From NCBI GenBank assembly GCA_038900335.1, contig JBBMRB010000020.1, positions 4,997 through 68,996 of the forward strand: a DNA stretch of 64,000 nucleotides, written 5' to 3'. Of this stretch, positions 44,963 to 53,399 are shown one piece after another. The notes beneath the pieces were generated by a model, which was given only the letters and a program-made list of their open reading frames with translations, was not told where the DNA came from and made no database searches. A program made the translations under genes and the position numbers. How positions within the stretch are numbered: position 1 is the first letter of the stretch; each line of letters begins with the position of its first letter. The DNA is from Rs1 sp038900335. GTDB taxonomy: Bacteria > Pseudomonadota > Gammaproteobacteria > Pseudomonadales > Balneatricaceae.

Positions 44963-46824
44963 GCCAGATATTACAACCACTATTTAGCTTGTTAAATGAG
45001 TTAGAGCAGCGCAGTGAATTAGCTTTATTCGATATACAATTTACGCAGTGGTTAGCAAAAAAACTACCGCAAGCACAACCTGCGCAGCTATTTTTAAGTG
45101 CACTGACTAGTCATGATTTAGCACAGGGGCACGTGTGTCTTGATTTGACATCATTAGAGGCTAGGTTAGGGAGCTGGCCTGGCGAAATAGCTTTACAAGC
45201 TAGGCAGGTTTTAAGCGGTAGCGAGCTGTTAGTTGCTGTGCAACAACTAGCGAATACCCCTTTGTTAATTGATAATATCATTATTGGTGATGGATCTGTC
45301 ATCACCCCGCTAGTGTTAGATCAGCAGCGTTTATACCTATACCGTTACTGGCAATATGAATGTAAGGTTGCAGCTAGGCTTGCGGCAAAAACAGCGACAG
45401 ACGTTAATAGCCAAACAAGTGATGATTTAAAACAACAGCTCGATCGTTTTTTTAGTGATACACAGCAGCTCGATTGGCAGCGAATAGCGGCGGCGGTAAC
45501 AACGCGTAATAACATTACTATTATTAGTGGCGGCCCAGGTACCGGCAAAACGACAACTGTCACCAAGTTACTGGCTATTCATATTGAAAACCAATTGTTA
45601 ATGGGCAAAAAAACAAGAATTGAGTTAGCTGCGCCAACAGGTAAAGCAGCGGCTAGGTTATCTGAATCTATTGCAGGGGCTAAGGCGAAACTAAATCTGA
45701 GCGAGCAGGTTGTTAGCTTAATACCAGAGCAGGGCAAGACTATTCATCGATTATTAGGAGTCAGAGGAAGAAGTAAAAAATTCATTCACGATACTAATAA
45801 CCCCCTACTTGCTGATCTATTAGTCATAGATGAAGCATCAATGATCGATTTGCCGATGATGGCGAGTATTGTCGATGCGCTATCAAAACACACCCGATTA
45901 GTCTTAATAGGTGATAGAGATCAATTGGCGTCAGTAGAGGCTGGTAGTGTATTAGGGGATATGTGTGATAGCCCTGAGCAGCATTGTTATTCAGCTGAGT
46001 TATCGAGTCACTTGGCTCAAAGTTGCGGCTATAAAAATGCTAGGCAATCACAGTATGCGTTTTGTGATAACTTGGCCTTTTTGAAAAAGAGCTATCGTTT
46101 TAGTGATGATAGTGGTATTGGTCTTCTGGCTCATGCTTGTAATAGTGCAAATGCCGAAGAAGCTGAGAGTATTCTTAATCGAGGTTTCCCAGATCTTGAT
46201 TACATAGCAGCGAGTAATGATCCACAAAGTTTATTAGCATCGGTTTTAGCAGGGTATGCAGCTTATGTCGACATTATGAATGAACAAACATCTGCTGAGC
46301 TGATGCTAAAAGTCTTTAATCAATTTCGTGTGCTGTGTACATTGCGAGTGGGCTCCTTTGGTGTTGAAAGTATCAATGCTGAAATTGAAAAACACTTTGA
46401 AAGCACTGCCAAAAAATCAGCCGCTAATCGCTGGTACATAGGGCGACCAATAATGATTACCCAAAATGATAATCAAATGGGTTTATATAATGGCGATATT
46501 GGTGTTGCCTGTATCGATAAGCACAGTGGTCAGTTAAGAGTATGGTTTGAGCAAGGTAATGAAGTAAGAGCAGTATTGCCTAGTCGTCTACCACGTCATG
46601 AAACTGTATTTGCTATGACAGTGCATAAAAGCCAAGGGTCTGAGTTTGATCATGTTATGTTTGTTCTGGCACACGGCTCAAAAATAATTAATAAAGAGTT
46701 GGTGTATACCGCTGTGACTAGAGCAAAACAGAAATTTAGTTATTTAGGGAGTATGCCATTACTGCGCCAAGCTATTTGTACTTCAACGAAAAGAGTCAGT
46801 GGCTTAGCGCAGAGGATTTGGTAG
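44959..46824 (+). CDS. recD: Exonuclease V alpha subunit (RecD helicase)
   Basis: A 621-residue 5'-3' superfamily 1B helicase of RecBCD. Walker A SGGPGTGKTTTVTKLL lies at about 190-203; LAAPTGKAAARLSESI is motif Ia, LLVIDEASMIDLPMM motif II, LIGDRDQLASVEAGSVLGD motif III, and the C terminus has FAMTVHKSQGSEFDHV and ELVYTAVTRAK. The ATG overlaps recB by ATGA, so the three subunits are translated in series. Confidence 0.96.
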   Translation: MSQILQPLFSLLNELEQRSELALFDIQFTQWLAKKLPQAQPAQLFLSALTSHDLAQGHVCLDLTSLEARLGSWPGEIALQARQVLSGSELLVAVQQLANTPLLIDNIIIGDGSVITPLVLDQQRLYLYRYWQYECKVAARLAAKTATDVNSQTSDDLKQQLDRFFSDTQQLDWQRIAAAVTTRNNITIISGGPGTGKTTTVTKLLAIHIENQLLMGKKTRIELAAPTGKAAARLSESIAGAKAKLNLSEQVVSLIPEQGKTIHRLLGVRGRSKKFIHDTNNPLLADLLVIDEASMIDLPMMASIVDALSKHTRLVLIGDRDQLASVEAGSVLGDMCDSPEQHCYSAELSSHLAQSCGYKNARQSQYAFCDNLAFLKKSYRFSDDSGIGLLAHACNSANAEEAESILNRGFPDLDYIAASNDPQSLLASVLAGYAAYVDIMNEQTSAELMLKVFNQFRVLCTLRVGSFGVESINAEIEKHFESTAKKSAANRWYIGRPIMITQNDNQMGLYNGDIGVACIDKHSGQLRVWFEQGNEVRAVLPSRLPRHETVFAMTVHKSQGSEFDHVMFVLAHGSKIINKELVYTAVTRAKQKFSYLGSMPLLRQAICTSTKRVSGLAQRIW

Positions 46825-46854
46825 AGGCAAGATTAGCAGTGAATAAATAATGTA

Positions 46855-46884
46855 GTGGCTAATAGCTTTGTGCCTATTAGCCGC
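46855..46884. terminator. Hairpin between convergent recD and small membrane-peptide gene
   Basis: GTGGCTAATAG (46855-46865) pairs with CTATTAGCCGC (46874-46884), one G-U pair, 8-nt loop. It begins 30 nt after the recD stop; no U-tract follows. Confidence 0.55.
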
Positions 46885-46920
46885 CAATCAAATGATCTTC
46901 AATTATTGTCGCTAATTATA

Positions 46921-47064
46921 TTAATAGTGTCTACGACGTTGTTGGGTATTATTTGGTTGTTGAGGCTTTATTTTAATTGGCTGTAATTTAGGTTGAGGTT
47001 TTAATAGCTGTGCGCCTAATACGACAATACTTAGGATAAGTGCAAATGTTATCAGTGTTAACAT
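46921..47064 (-). CDS. Small single-span membrane protein (47 aa), unknown
   Basis: A short open frame with ATG at 47064 and TAA at 46921, preceded by GAGAGAA at a 4-nt distance (ATGAGAGAATACA). The peptide starts MLTLITFALILSIVVLGAQLL, a clear single membrane span, followed by a Pro/Gln/Lys-rich soluble tail (KPQPKLQPIKIKPQQ) and a basic end, RRRHY. Start, ribosome site, hydrophobic profile and its position at a convergent junction with a hairpin beyond the recD end suggest a real gene. No family is recognised. Confidence 0.55.
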   Translation of the reverse strand: MLTLITFALILSIVVLGAQLLKPQPKLQPIKIKPQQPNNTQQRRRHY

Positions 47065-47464
47065 TGTATTCTCTCATATAAATTTCAGTTAAATTAACTA
47101 TATACTTTGAAGTGGAAAACTCAAGTTAAGTCAAAAATAAGTAATGCTGGTGCTGATTGGCTTAAAAACTTGCCATAGTTTATATATGGATCCTTTTTAG
47201 ATTTTTACAAGCGGTGTTATTAATTTCGTGTAAAAATCTTTCGTTATCCCCAGAACGTGTGGATAACTTTGTAGACAGTTAGTTATAAGGTTCTGTAAGC
47301 CCCGTTATACGTAGGTTTCAGCGATTTGTCTTTATATTGATCAGTCACCTTGTTTAGTGATGGGATTATTTTTTGTCAATACTTGACTCAACTTATTTTT
47401 GCATATTTTACTTAGTGCCAAGACATAAACATAGGCTTATGCAGGGTAAATCACAAGCACTATA
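47065..47464. other. Gene-free region with DnaA-box pair and long hairpin
   Basis: About 400 bp between the small membrane-peptide gene and the SH3-domain gene. It holds an 11-bp inverted repeat (AGATTTTTACA at 47199-47209, TGTAAAAATCT at 47229-47239) and directly after it two inverted DnaA-box-like 9-mers (47244-47266). No coding capacity is seen. Confidence 0.6.
47244..47266. promoter_or_regulatory. Inverted pair of DnaA boxes
   Basis: TTATCCCCA (47244-47252, one mismatch to consensus TTATCCACA) and TGTGGATAA (47258-47266, exact consensus on the minus strand) face each other across 5 bp. Flanking G and C extend the symmetry to 10 bp per arm. Either a DnaA-binding site or a hairpin. Confidence 0.5.
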
Positions 47465-48034
47465 TTAGTAAAATTGTCTATTCTTTTTTCGGTTTCTAAA
47501 AAAGCCTAACATATAGAGGACTATGCTTGCTAATAGTGCGATGGTGCTTAAGTGAGTGATCCAGCGAATTAAATTACTATCATCTAAGCTGTCAATTTCA
47601 CTGGTTAAATTATTGATCTGCGAATTCAATTTAGATTGCTCTGTTTCACCAATATAGCGTGCCATTTTTTGGGTGCTGACAAGCATTTTTAAGCGATGAA
47701 TTTCATCCGCTTGTCTTTTGATTAAATTCAAACTGGCGGTTAAATCTTGTCTAAGTAATTTTGTCTTAGCTTGTTCGCTGATCCCCTGTGATACATATTC
47801 TCTTGAGAGCCAACCAGTATCGCCATGTTTAGTTTTGATTTTGTAAAATTGATGGCTATTCGTCGTATCAATAATTTCGACAGTGTCTTGGCTGTCAACA
47901 GAGCCTATTATTTTATACTTAGTAGAGGGGCCGCTATGGTAATAAAAAGAATTGGGGCCTGAAATGTAAGCTTCATTAGCGAAACAGCTATTAATCGTGA
48001 AAATCGATAAAACTAACAGTAATATTTTTTTCAT
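47465..48034 (-). CDS. SH3-domain membrane-anchored protein (YgiM-like)
   Basis: A 189-residue protein of the SH3-plus-anchor family to which E. coli YgiM belongs. A signal peptide (ILLLVLSIFTINSCFA) is followed by a bacterial SH3 domain (about 20-85; SGPSTKYKIIGSV, GDTGWLSREYV), a coiled coil (about 88-150) and a C-terminal membrane span (LSTIALLASIVLYMLGFF) ending in basic residues. Start at the ATG at 48034; an ATG 33 nt earlier would put a non-signal stretch in front. Probably periplasmic, tail-anchored in the inner membrane; exact role unknown. Confidence 0.8.
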   Translation of the reverse strand: MKKILLLVLSIFTINSCFANEAYISGPNSFYYHSGPSTKYKIIGSVDSQDTVEIIDTTNSHQFYKIKTKHGDTGWLSREYVSQGISEQAKTKLLRQDLTASLNLIKRQADEIHRLKMLVSTQKMARYIGETEQSKLNSQINNLTSEIDSLDDSNLIRWITHLSTIALLASIVLYMLGFFRNRKKNRQFY

Positions 48035-48638
48035 GGTATGAACTTGTAAAGCACCTATATTATGCAAAAGAGCAAAAATTGATCACTAAATACGCTATTG
48101 ATACTAGCATACTTAAATTAATATCTGAAAATTTGATCAGCTAGTCGCTAAAAAGTTCAAACATGAGTGCAATGATAACAAGTTATTCATTGTTTGTTCA
48201 TTTTCTTTGCGTTTAATCATTTATTTAGCTGCTGTGCTGTCACAGTTGATCAGTGTGTAATAGCTGTTTAGTAAGCATAGCTCGATTAAGCTCTATACAA
48301 AGGCGCTAAGTAACATATAGTACATCGCTATTAGTCACTACTTTGGCGCTAAATTATCAATGTGGTTATCTATACAGTGCATCAGCTAGCTAATTGTACG
48401 TTTCTTAGTCTCTATGGGTTATAAATATCTGTTGCTAGCGCTTGAAACTGATTATAATTGCAGCCGCATAAAGTTGAGTGTCAAATTAAAAACTTTATCA
48501 AAGTTTCAATGGCTAATCGCTTTGTCTTTTTATAATTAGATTTTTCTAGTCTCTAATGCCATTAAAAATTAGCCGAGTTCAAGCTGTAATATGATAAGTA
48601 CATGAGTACTTAAAAAGTAAATTAAATGGAGAGAAAAT
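48035..48638. other. Gene-free divergent region upstream of mscS-type gene
   Basis: About 600 bp of AT-rich sequence between divergent genes. I find no gene, tRNA or clear regulatory motif. The end carries GGAGAG 8 nt before the MscS-family ATG. Confidence 0.5.
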
Positions 48639-49436
48639 ATGACAGGTTTTAATGAATATATATTACCTTGGGTAATTAATATTGTTTTTGCTATTGCTAT
48701 CTTTGTGGTGGGTCGAATCATCATAAAAATGATTGTTAGCCTAATGCGCAAAGTACTTAATCGCTCAAAAATGGATGCGATGTTAGTTAATTTTGTGCTA
48801 TCGATCATGAACGCTGTTTTATTGCTTGTTGTTATCGTGGCGTCATTAGATCGTCTAGGTGTTGATACAACATCGTTGATCGCAATTGTAGGTGCTGCCG
48901 GTTTAGCAATTGGTTTGTCGCTACAGGATTCTTTAAAGAATTTTGCAGCAGGTGTAATGTTATTAATCTTTAAACCTTTTAAAGATGGTGATTTCGTAGA
49001 AGCTGCTGGTGTTGCTGGTGTTGTTGAAGATATTTCTATCTTTACCAGTATTTTCCGCACTGTTGATAACCGTGAGATAATCATTCCAAATGGCGCTATT
49101 TATGGTGGCGTTATCATCAATTTCTCGGCCAGAGATACCCGTCGTATCGATATGGTATTTGGTATAGGTTACGATGCTGACTTACGTAAAGCTAAGCAAT
49201 TATTGAATGATATTATTGCTGAAGATGAACGAGTTTTAAAAGATCCTGCGACTGTTATTGCCGTGTCTGAATTGGCAGATAGCAGTGTTAATTTTGTGGT
49301 ACGCCCATGGGTTAAAAGTGCAGATTATTGGAATGTACGTTGGGATACTATCGAGAAAGTTAAATTAAGATTTGACCAAGAAGGTATTAGCATTCCATTC
49401 CCACAAATGGATGTGCATTTACACAAAGATAGCTAA
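48639..49436 (+). CDS. mscS: MscS-family small-conductance mechanosensitive channel
   Basis: A 265-residue inner-membrane channel close in size to E. coli MscS (286). Three membrane helices lie at about 8-27, 50-75 and 80-100; the third, pore-lining helix is Gly/Ala-rich (AIVGAAGLAIGLSLQDSLKNFAAGVM). The cytoplasmic beta domain follows (FKDGDFVEAAGVAGVVEDI, PNGAIYGGVIINFSARDTRR). It opens on hypo-osmotic shock. Strong ribosome site and an intrinsic terminator after the stop make it a single-gene unit. Confidence 0.9.
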   Translation: MTGFNEYILPWVINIVFAIAIFVVGRIIIKMIVSLMRKVLNRSKMDAMLVNFVLSIMNAVLLLVVIVASLDRLGVDTTSLIAIVGAAGLAIGLSLQDSLKNFAAGVMLLIFKPFKDGDFVEAAGVAGVVEDISIFTSIFRTVDNREIIIPNGAIYGGVIINFSARDTRRIDMVFGIGYDADLRKAKQLLNDIIAEDERVLKDPATVIAVSELADSSVNFVVRPWVKSADYWNVRWDTIEKVKLRFDQEGISIPFPQMDVHLHKDS

Positions 49437-49452
49437 TTTGTCTTATTATAAT

Positions 49453-49480
49453 AAATCCTTAGCTTGCTAAGGATTTTTTT
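49453..49480 (+). terminator. Intrinsic terminator after mscS
   Basis: Stem AAATCCTTAGC (49453-49463) with GCTAAGGATTT (49466-49476), tight loop, followed by a T-run to about 49481. It separates mscS from yidD. Confidence 0.85.
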
Positions 49481-49522
49481 TGTCTTAAAATAAGCACACT
49501 CAATTTATACAAGGCGACACAA

Positions 49523-49795
49523 GTGCTGGTTATCAATTTAATAAAAAAAGTGCTTAGTTGGTTCTTTTTGCTACTGATTAAAATATACCAATATGGTATT
49601 AGCCCGATGATGGTGAGTAACTGCCGATTTTACCCTACATGCTCAAGTTATACTAAACAAGCGATAGAGCAGCACGGCCCGTTTTTTGGTGTCTACCTAG
49701 GTGTTAAAAGAATTTTAAAGTGCCATCCGTATCATGAGGGTGGTGTTGATTTGGTGCCAGCAACACAGAAGGAAAAAGACACCTCGATTAAATAA
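49523..49795 (+). CDS. yidD: Membrane protein insertion efficiency factor YidD
   Basis: A 90-residue YidD, which assists YidC-dependent insertion of inner-membrane proteins. It has the N-terminal amphipathic/hydrophobic segment (VLSWFFLLLIKIYQYGIS) and the signature NCRFYPTCSSYTKQAIEQHG, then LGVKRILKCHPYHEGGVDLVP. The start is GTG with AAGG 8 nt upstream. Unusually, it is not next to rpmH, rnpA or yidC but lies alone between mscS and mqo; another copy elsewhere cannot be excluded. Confidence 0.92.
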   Translation: MLVINLIKKVLSWFFLLLIKIYQYGISPMMVSNCRFYPTCSSYTKQAIEQHGPFFGVYLGVKRILKCHPYHEGGVDLVPATQKEKDTSIK

Positions 49796-49814
49796 TTTAA
49801 CCAAGGTGTGATAA

Positions 49815-51317
49815 TTATTGTGCAGTTTTCGCTAAGTCAGCACTCAGATGCAATGTTGATTGAGTATAGTGTCTAATCTCTTTAGCGAGCTGCTCATCAG
49901 TGATCAAAGATTGTCCATAAGATGGAATCATTTCTAAAATTTTACTTTTCCATTGCTCTGATTTTAAGCTTTCACTAAAGCATCTTTCCAGTACATTTAA
50001 CATGGTGTTAACAGCAGTCGAAGCACCTGGTGATGCGCCTAGCAATGCAGCAATGGTGCCATCTGCACTCGATACTATCTCAGTACCAAACTCTAGCTTA
50101 CCTTCGCCTTGATCGTTCTTCTTAATAATCTGTACGCGCTGCCCGGCGTTAGCTAGCGACCAGTCGCTATCTTTTGCCTGCGGGTAAAATTCACGTAGTG
50201 ATTCAATGCGCTCTTTATCCGATTGAAAAACTTCACTGATTAAGTATTTAGTCAGATCCATATTATTTAGACCAACTGATAGCATAGGCTTAATATTGCC
50301 CATTTTAATACTACCTAATAGATCCATGACAGAGCCTTGCTTTAAAAACTTCGTAGTAAAGCCTGCAAAGGGGCCAAATAATAATGCTTCAGTGTCACCG
50401 ATGTTACGAGTGTCTAGGTGAGGTACTGACATTGGCGGTGCGCCAATAGGTGCTTTACCATAAACTTTTGCTTTGTGTTGGCTGACTATTTCAGGGTTAG
50501 TACACACTAGCCATTGGCCGGTGACCGGGAAGCCGCCATAGCCTTCACACTCGGGAATATCTGATTTTTGTAGTAGTGGTAATGCTGCGCCACCGGCACC
50601 TAGGAAGACAAAGTCCGCTTCAATTTTGAAGTTTTTCTTACCCTTAGGGTCTAGTTCAATTGTCCAGCTACCATCTTTGTTCTTTTCTAAATCATCGACA
50701 GAGTGGCCTGTCATTAATTCAAAATTAGGCTGTTTGACTAGCTCGCCAATCATTCCTCTTGCAATCGAGCCGAAGTCGACATCACTGCCATGTGCTACTG
50801 TGGTCGCTGCGATAGGCAGGTTTTTTTCTCTACCTCTCATCACTAACGGCACCCATTGTTCAACCGTTTGCGTGTCTTCGGTATACTCCATGCCTTGGAA
50901 TAAATGATGCTCTGACATTTTTTCAAAACGCTTACGTAAAAACTGAACGTTTTTTTCACCCCAAACAAAGCTGTTATGTGGTGTTTTATTGATGAAGTGA
51001 TGAGGCTCTGGCAATTTACCTTTTTTAACTAGGTAGCTCCACAATTGTAATGAGATTTCAAACTGAGCATTGATAGTTAACGCTTTATCGATATTGATAT
51101 TACCGTTATCATCTTCACTGGTATAATTAAGTTCACAGTAAGCGGCGTGGCCGGTGCCGGCATTGTTCCAGCCGTCGGTACTTTCATTTGCTACATTGTC
51201 TAATCGCTCAACCATAGCGATGGTTAAGTTAGGGTCTAGCTCGCGTAGTAAGGTACCTAATGTAGCGCTCATCGCTCCAGCGCCGACTAATAACACATCA
51301 AATTTTTTATTAGACAT
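49815..51317 (-). CDS. mqo: Malate:quinone oxidoreductase
   Basis: A 500-residue FAD enzyme at the inner membrane, oxidising malate to oxaloacetate and reducing quinone, bypassing NAD malate dehydrogenase. The N-terminal dinucleotide fold is VLLVGAGAMSATLGTLLRELDP; other hallmarks are ESTDGWNNAGTGHAAYCELNY, FVFLGAGGAALPLLQKSGIP-like DFVFLGAGGAALPLL, GGFPVTGQWL and LLGASPGASTAVNTML. GAGG lies 9 nt before the ATG. It converges on yidD with only 19 bp between stops. Confidence 0.96.
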   Translation of the reverse strand: MSNKKFDVLLVGAGAMSATLGTLLRELDPNLTIAMVERLDNVANESTDGWNNAGTGHAAYCELNYTSEDDNGNINIDKALTINAQFEISLQLWSYLVKKGKLPEPHHFINKTPHNSFVWGEKNVQFLRKRFEKMSEHHLFQGMEYTEDTQTVEQWVPLVMRGREKNLPIAATTVAHGSDVDFGSIARGMIGELVKQPNFELMTGHSVDDLEKNKDGSWTIELDPKGKKNFKIEADFVFLGAGGAALPLLQKSDIPECEGYGGFPVTGQWLVCTNPEIVSQHKAKVYGKAPIGAPPMSVPHLDTRNIGDTEALLFGPFAGFTTKFLKQGSVMDLLGSIKMGNIKPMLSVGLNNMDLTKYLISEVFQSDKERIESLREFYPQAKDSDWSLANAGQRVQIIKKNDQGEGKLEFGTEIVSSADGTIAALLGASPGASTAVNTMLNVLERCFSESLKSEQWKSKILEMIPSYGQSLITDEQLAKEIRHYTQSTLHLSADLAKTAQ

Positions 51318-51811
51318 TCATTTTACCTCGTTTAAGGCATATGAAATCGTTACTTTGTAGCGCTAAAGCTGCAAATAATAACGATATCAAATGCTCAGTA
51401 GTTGTTGAGATTATAGATCAGATTAAATTATATCTACGAAAACAGTGTACTATCATCAATAATAAAACTAATTTAACAAAGACGGATGAAAATCTATCGC
51501 TTGAATATGTCATTGACTTAATTCTGTAATATAAATATTAGTTAATAGGGTGTACCGCCGTATAACATTAACTTTCCTATAAAGCGCTTGCATTATATTA
51601 CGAAGCTAGAGAATTAAAAGTGATATGTTTCGAATGTCGCCTAAAGTCGTATAATTTAATAGGATATTAGTTGTTTTGTAGAAGTGGCGGTAGAACTAGC
51701 TAAGAAAATTAATTTATTGTTGACAATATTGTTGTGTTTTAGTTGTTTTTTTGTGATACCTAGCCTTAAGTGTATCTAAGCAATATGTTGTCTATTTGGA
51801 GAAGTTGATCT
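51318..51811. other. Gene-free divergent region between mqo and ppnN
   Basis: About 490 bp. A TTGACA at 51720-51725 resembles a -35 element for ppnN, but no good -10 follows at the right distance. A 62-codon frame (51341-51529) has no usable ribosome site and is probably not a gene. Confidence 0.5.
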
Positions 51812-53185
51812 ATGTCTGTGCAAGAATATGTAAATGCAAATATAAAGCCATTAGTGAGTTTAGATACACTGTCACCGTATGATGTGATTCGTCTACAAAA
51901 AGGAGCGTCAAAAAACAATCTATATCATGTGTTTAGACAGTGTTCACTAGCGGTATTAAACACCGGTAGTACTATCGATAATACCAGCGATGTCTTAGCT
52001 ATGTTTGAACACTTTGATATTGATATTGAATTAAAGCATCAAGGGGTTATGTTGAATTTAAAAAATGCCCCTATTAATGCTTTTGTCGATGGCGAAATTA
52101 TTTTAGGTATTCGTGAACACCTATTTTCAGTGCTCAGGGATTTATTATACGTTGGCGGTGAGCTGGACGAAAAAAATGACGGTTTAAGTGCGACGCAATC
52201 GACTACCAATACCGTGTTTAAAATCTTGCGACACGCCCATCTTATTAAACCCAATATAAAGCCTAACTTAGTGGTTTGTTGGGGGGGGCACTCCATTGGG
52301 GGCATAGAGTACAATTACTGTAAATTAGTAGGTTATCAGCTGGGGCTTCGCGCCTTTAATATATGCACAGGGTGCGGCCCTGGTGCAATGAAGGGCCCGA
52401 TGAAGGGTGCAACTATAGCGCATTCTAAACAGCGTATTAGCGATGCAAGATACATAGGGTTAACAGAGCCGGGTATTATTGCAGCTGAATCGCCAAACCC
52501 GATTGTAAATGAGTTGGTGATCTTCCCTGATATTGAAAAACGCTTAGAAGCATTTGTTCGATTGGGCCACGGTATTATTGTTTTCCCAGGTGGTGCTGGT
52601 ACTGCAGAAGAAATTTTATACATGCTAGGCATCTTATTGCATCCTAATAATGAGGGCGTACCCTTCCCGTTTATATTTACCGGGCCCGATGGCTCGCAAG
52701 ATTACTTCCAGCAAATTGATGACTTTATCAAATCAACACTGGGTGAAAAAGCGAGTCAAAAATATCAAGTGATTATTGATGATCCGCAAGCTGTCGCACT
52801 GGCAATGAAAGCTAAACTGCAAGAAGTGCATGAATATCGTAAAAACCAAGGCGAGTCTTTTCATTTTAATTGGCAGCTTTATATTCCACGAGAGTTTCAA
52901 GAGCCTTTTGAGCCGACGCATCAGGCGATGGCAGAGCTTGATTTACATGCTAATCAAGAAGATTATGTGTTAGCAGCTCAGTTGCGCCGCGCTATGTCTG
53001 GTATTGTTGCAGGTAATGTTAAGGAGCCCGCGGTAAAAGCGATTAAAGAGGGAGGCCCTTTTACACTCACTGGCGATAAGGAATTAATGGCAAAATTGGA
53101 TAAGCTGCTGGTGGCTTTTGTAGAGCAAAAAAGAATGAAAATTGACCATGAGAAATATGTCCCTTGCTATAATGTGGTGACTTAA
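51812..53185 (+). CDS. ppnN: Pyrimidine/purine nucleotide 5'-monophosphate nucleosidase
   Basis: A 457-residue LOG-family enzyme, the length of E. coli PpnN (YgdH). It cleaves nucleoside monophosphates to base and ribose 5-phosphate and is activated by (p)ppGpp in E. coli. The catalytic LOG motif FPGGAGTAEEILYMLG is at about 254-269 and the preceding GCGPGAMKGPMKGA and RYIGLTEPGIIAAE segments match. N- and C-terminal extensions (about 140 and 100 residues) distinguish it from plant LOG-type proteins. GGAGAA lies 9 nt before the ATG. Confidence 0.94.
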   Translation: MSVQEYVNANIKPLVSLDTLSPYDVIRLQKGASKNNLYHVFRQCSLAVLNTGSTIDNTSDVLAMFEHFDIDIELKHQGVMLNLKNAPINAFVDGEIILGIREHLFSVLRDLLYVGGELDEKNDGLSATQSTTNTVFKILRHAHLIKPNIKPNLVVCWGGHSIGGIEYNYCKLVGYQLGLRAFNICTGCGPGAMKGPMKGATIAHSKQRISDARYIGLTEPGIIAAESPNPIVNELVIFPDIEKRLEAFVRLGHGIIVFPGGAGTAEEILYMLGILLHPNNEGVPFPFIFTGPDGSQDYFQQIDDFIKSTLGEKASQKYQVIIDDPQAVALAMKAKLQEVHEYRKNQGESFHFNWQLYIPREFQEPFEPTHQAMAELDLHANQEDYVLAAQLRRAMSGIVAGNVKEPAVKAIKEGGPFTLTGDKELMAKLDKLLVAFVEQKRMKIDHEKYVPCYNVVT

Positions 53186-53399
53186 TATCACTCTTTTTTA
53201 TTAAAAGTAAGGTGGGGCTACTAGCGTGAGCCCTGCTGATTTATCACTAACGGTGTCTTATGTCCCTTAAAAGGACGTTTTTGTAAAGTGTCTCACTAGA
53301 TAAATAATTAGCAGAGGCCATTATCTTGATGTTTTGTTATTATATAGCCTTTAAAATCACTTCATTCTATAGTCAGTGAAGTTTTGAGAAGGATTACGA

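Noticed and set aside
46825..47464. Chromosomal replication origin
   Set aside because: Only two DnaA boxes, no dnaA/dnaN/mnmG/rpmH neighbours and few GATC sites. Kept only as a DnaA-box finding.
48569..49084. 171-codon antisense frame over the mscS-type gene
   Set aside because: Shadow of a clear MscS-family gene; sequence is low-complexity Ile/Thr/Ala without domains.
51341..51529. 62-codon plus-strand frame between mqo and ppnN
   Set aside because: AAGG lies only about 3 nt from the ATG, too close to work, and the peptide shows no domain or membrane pattern.
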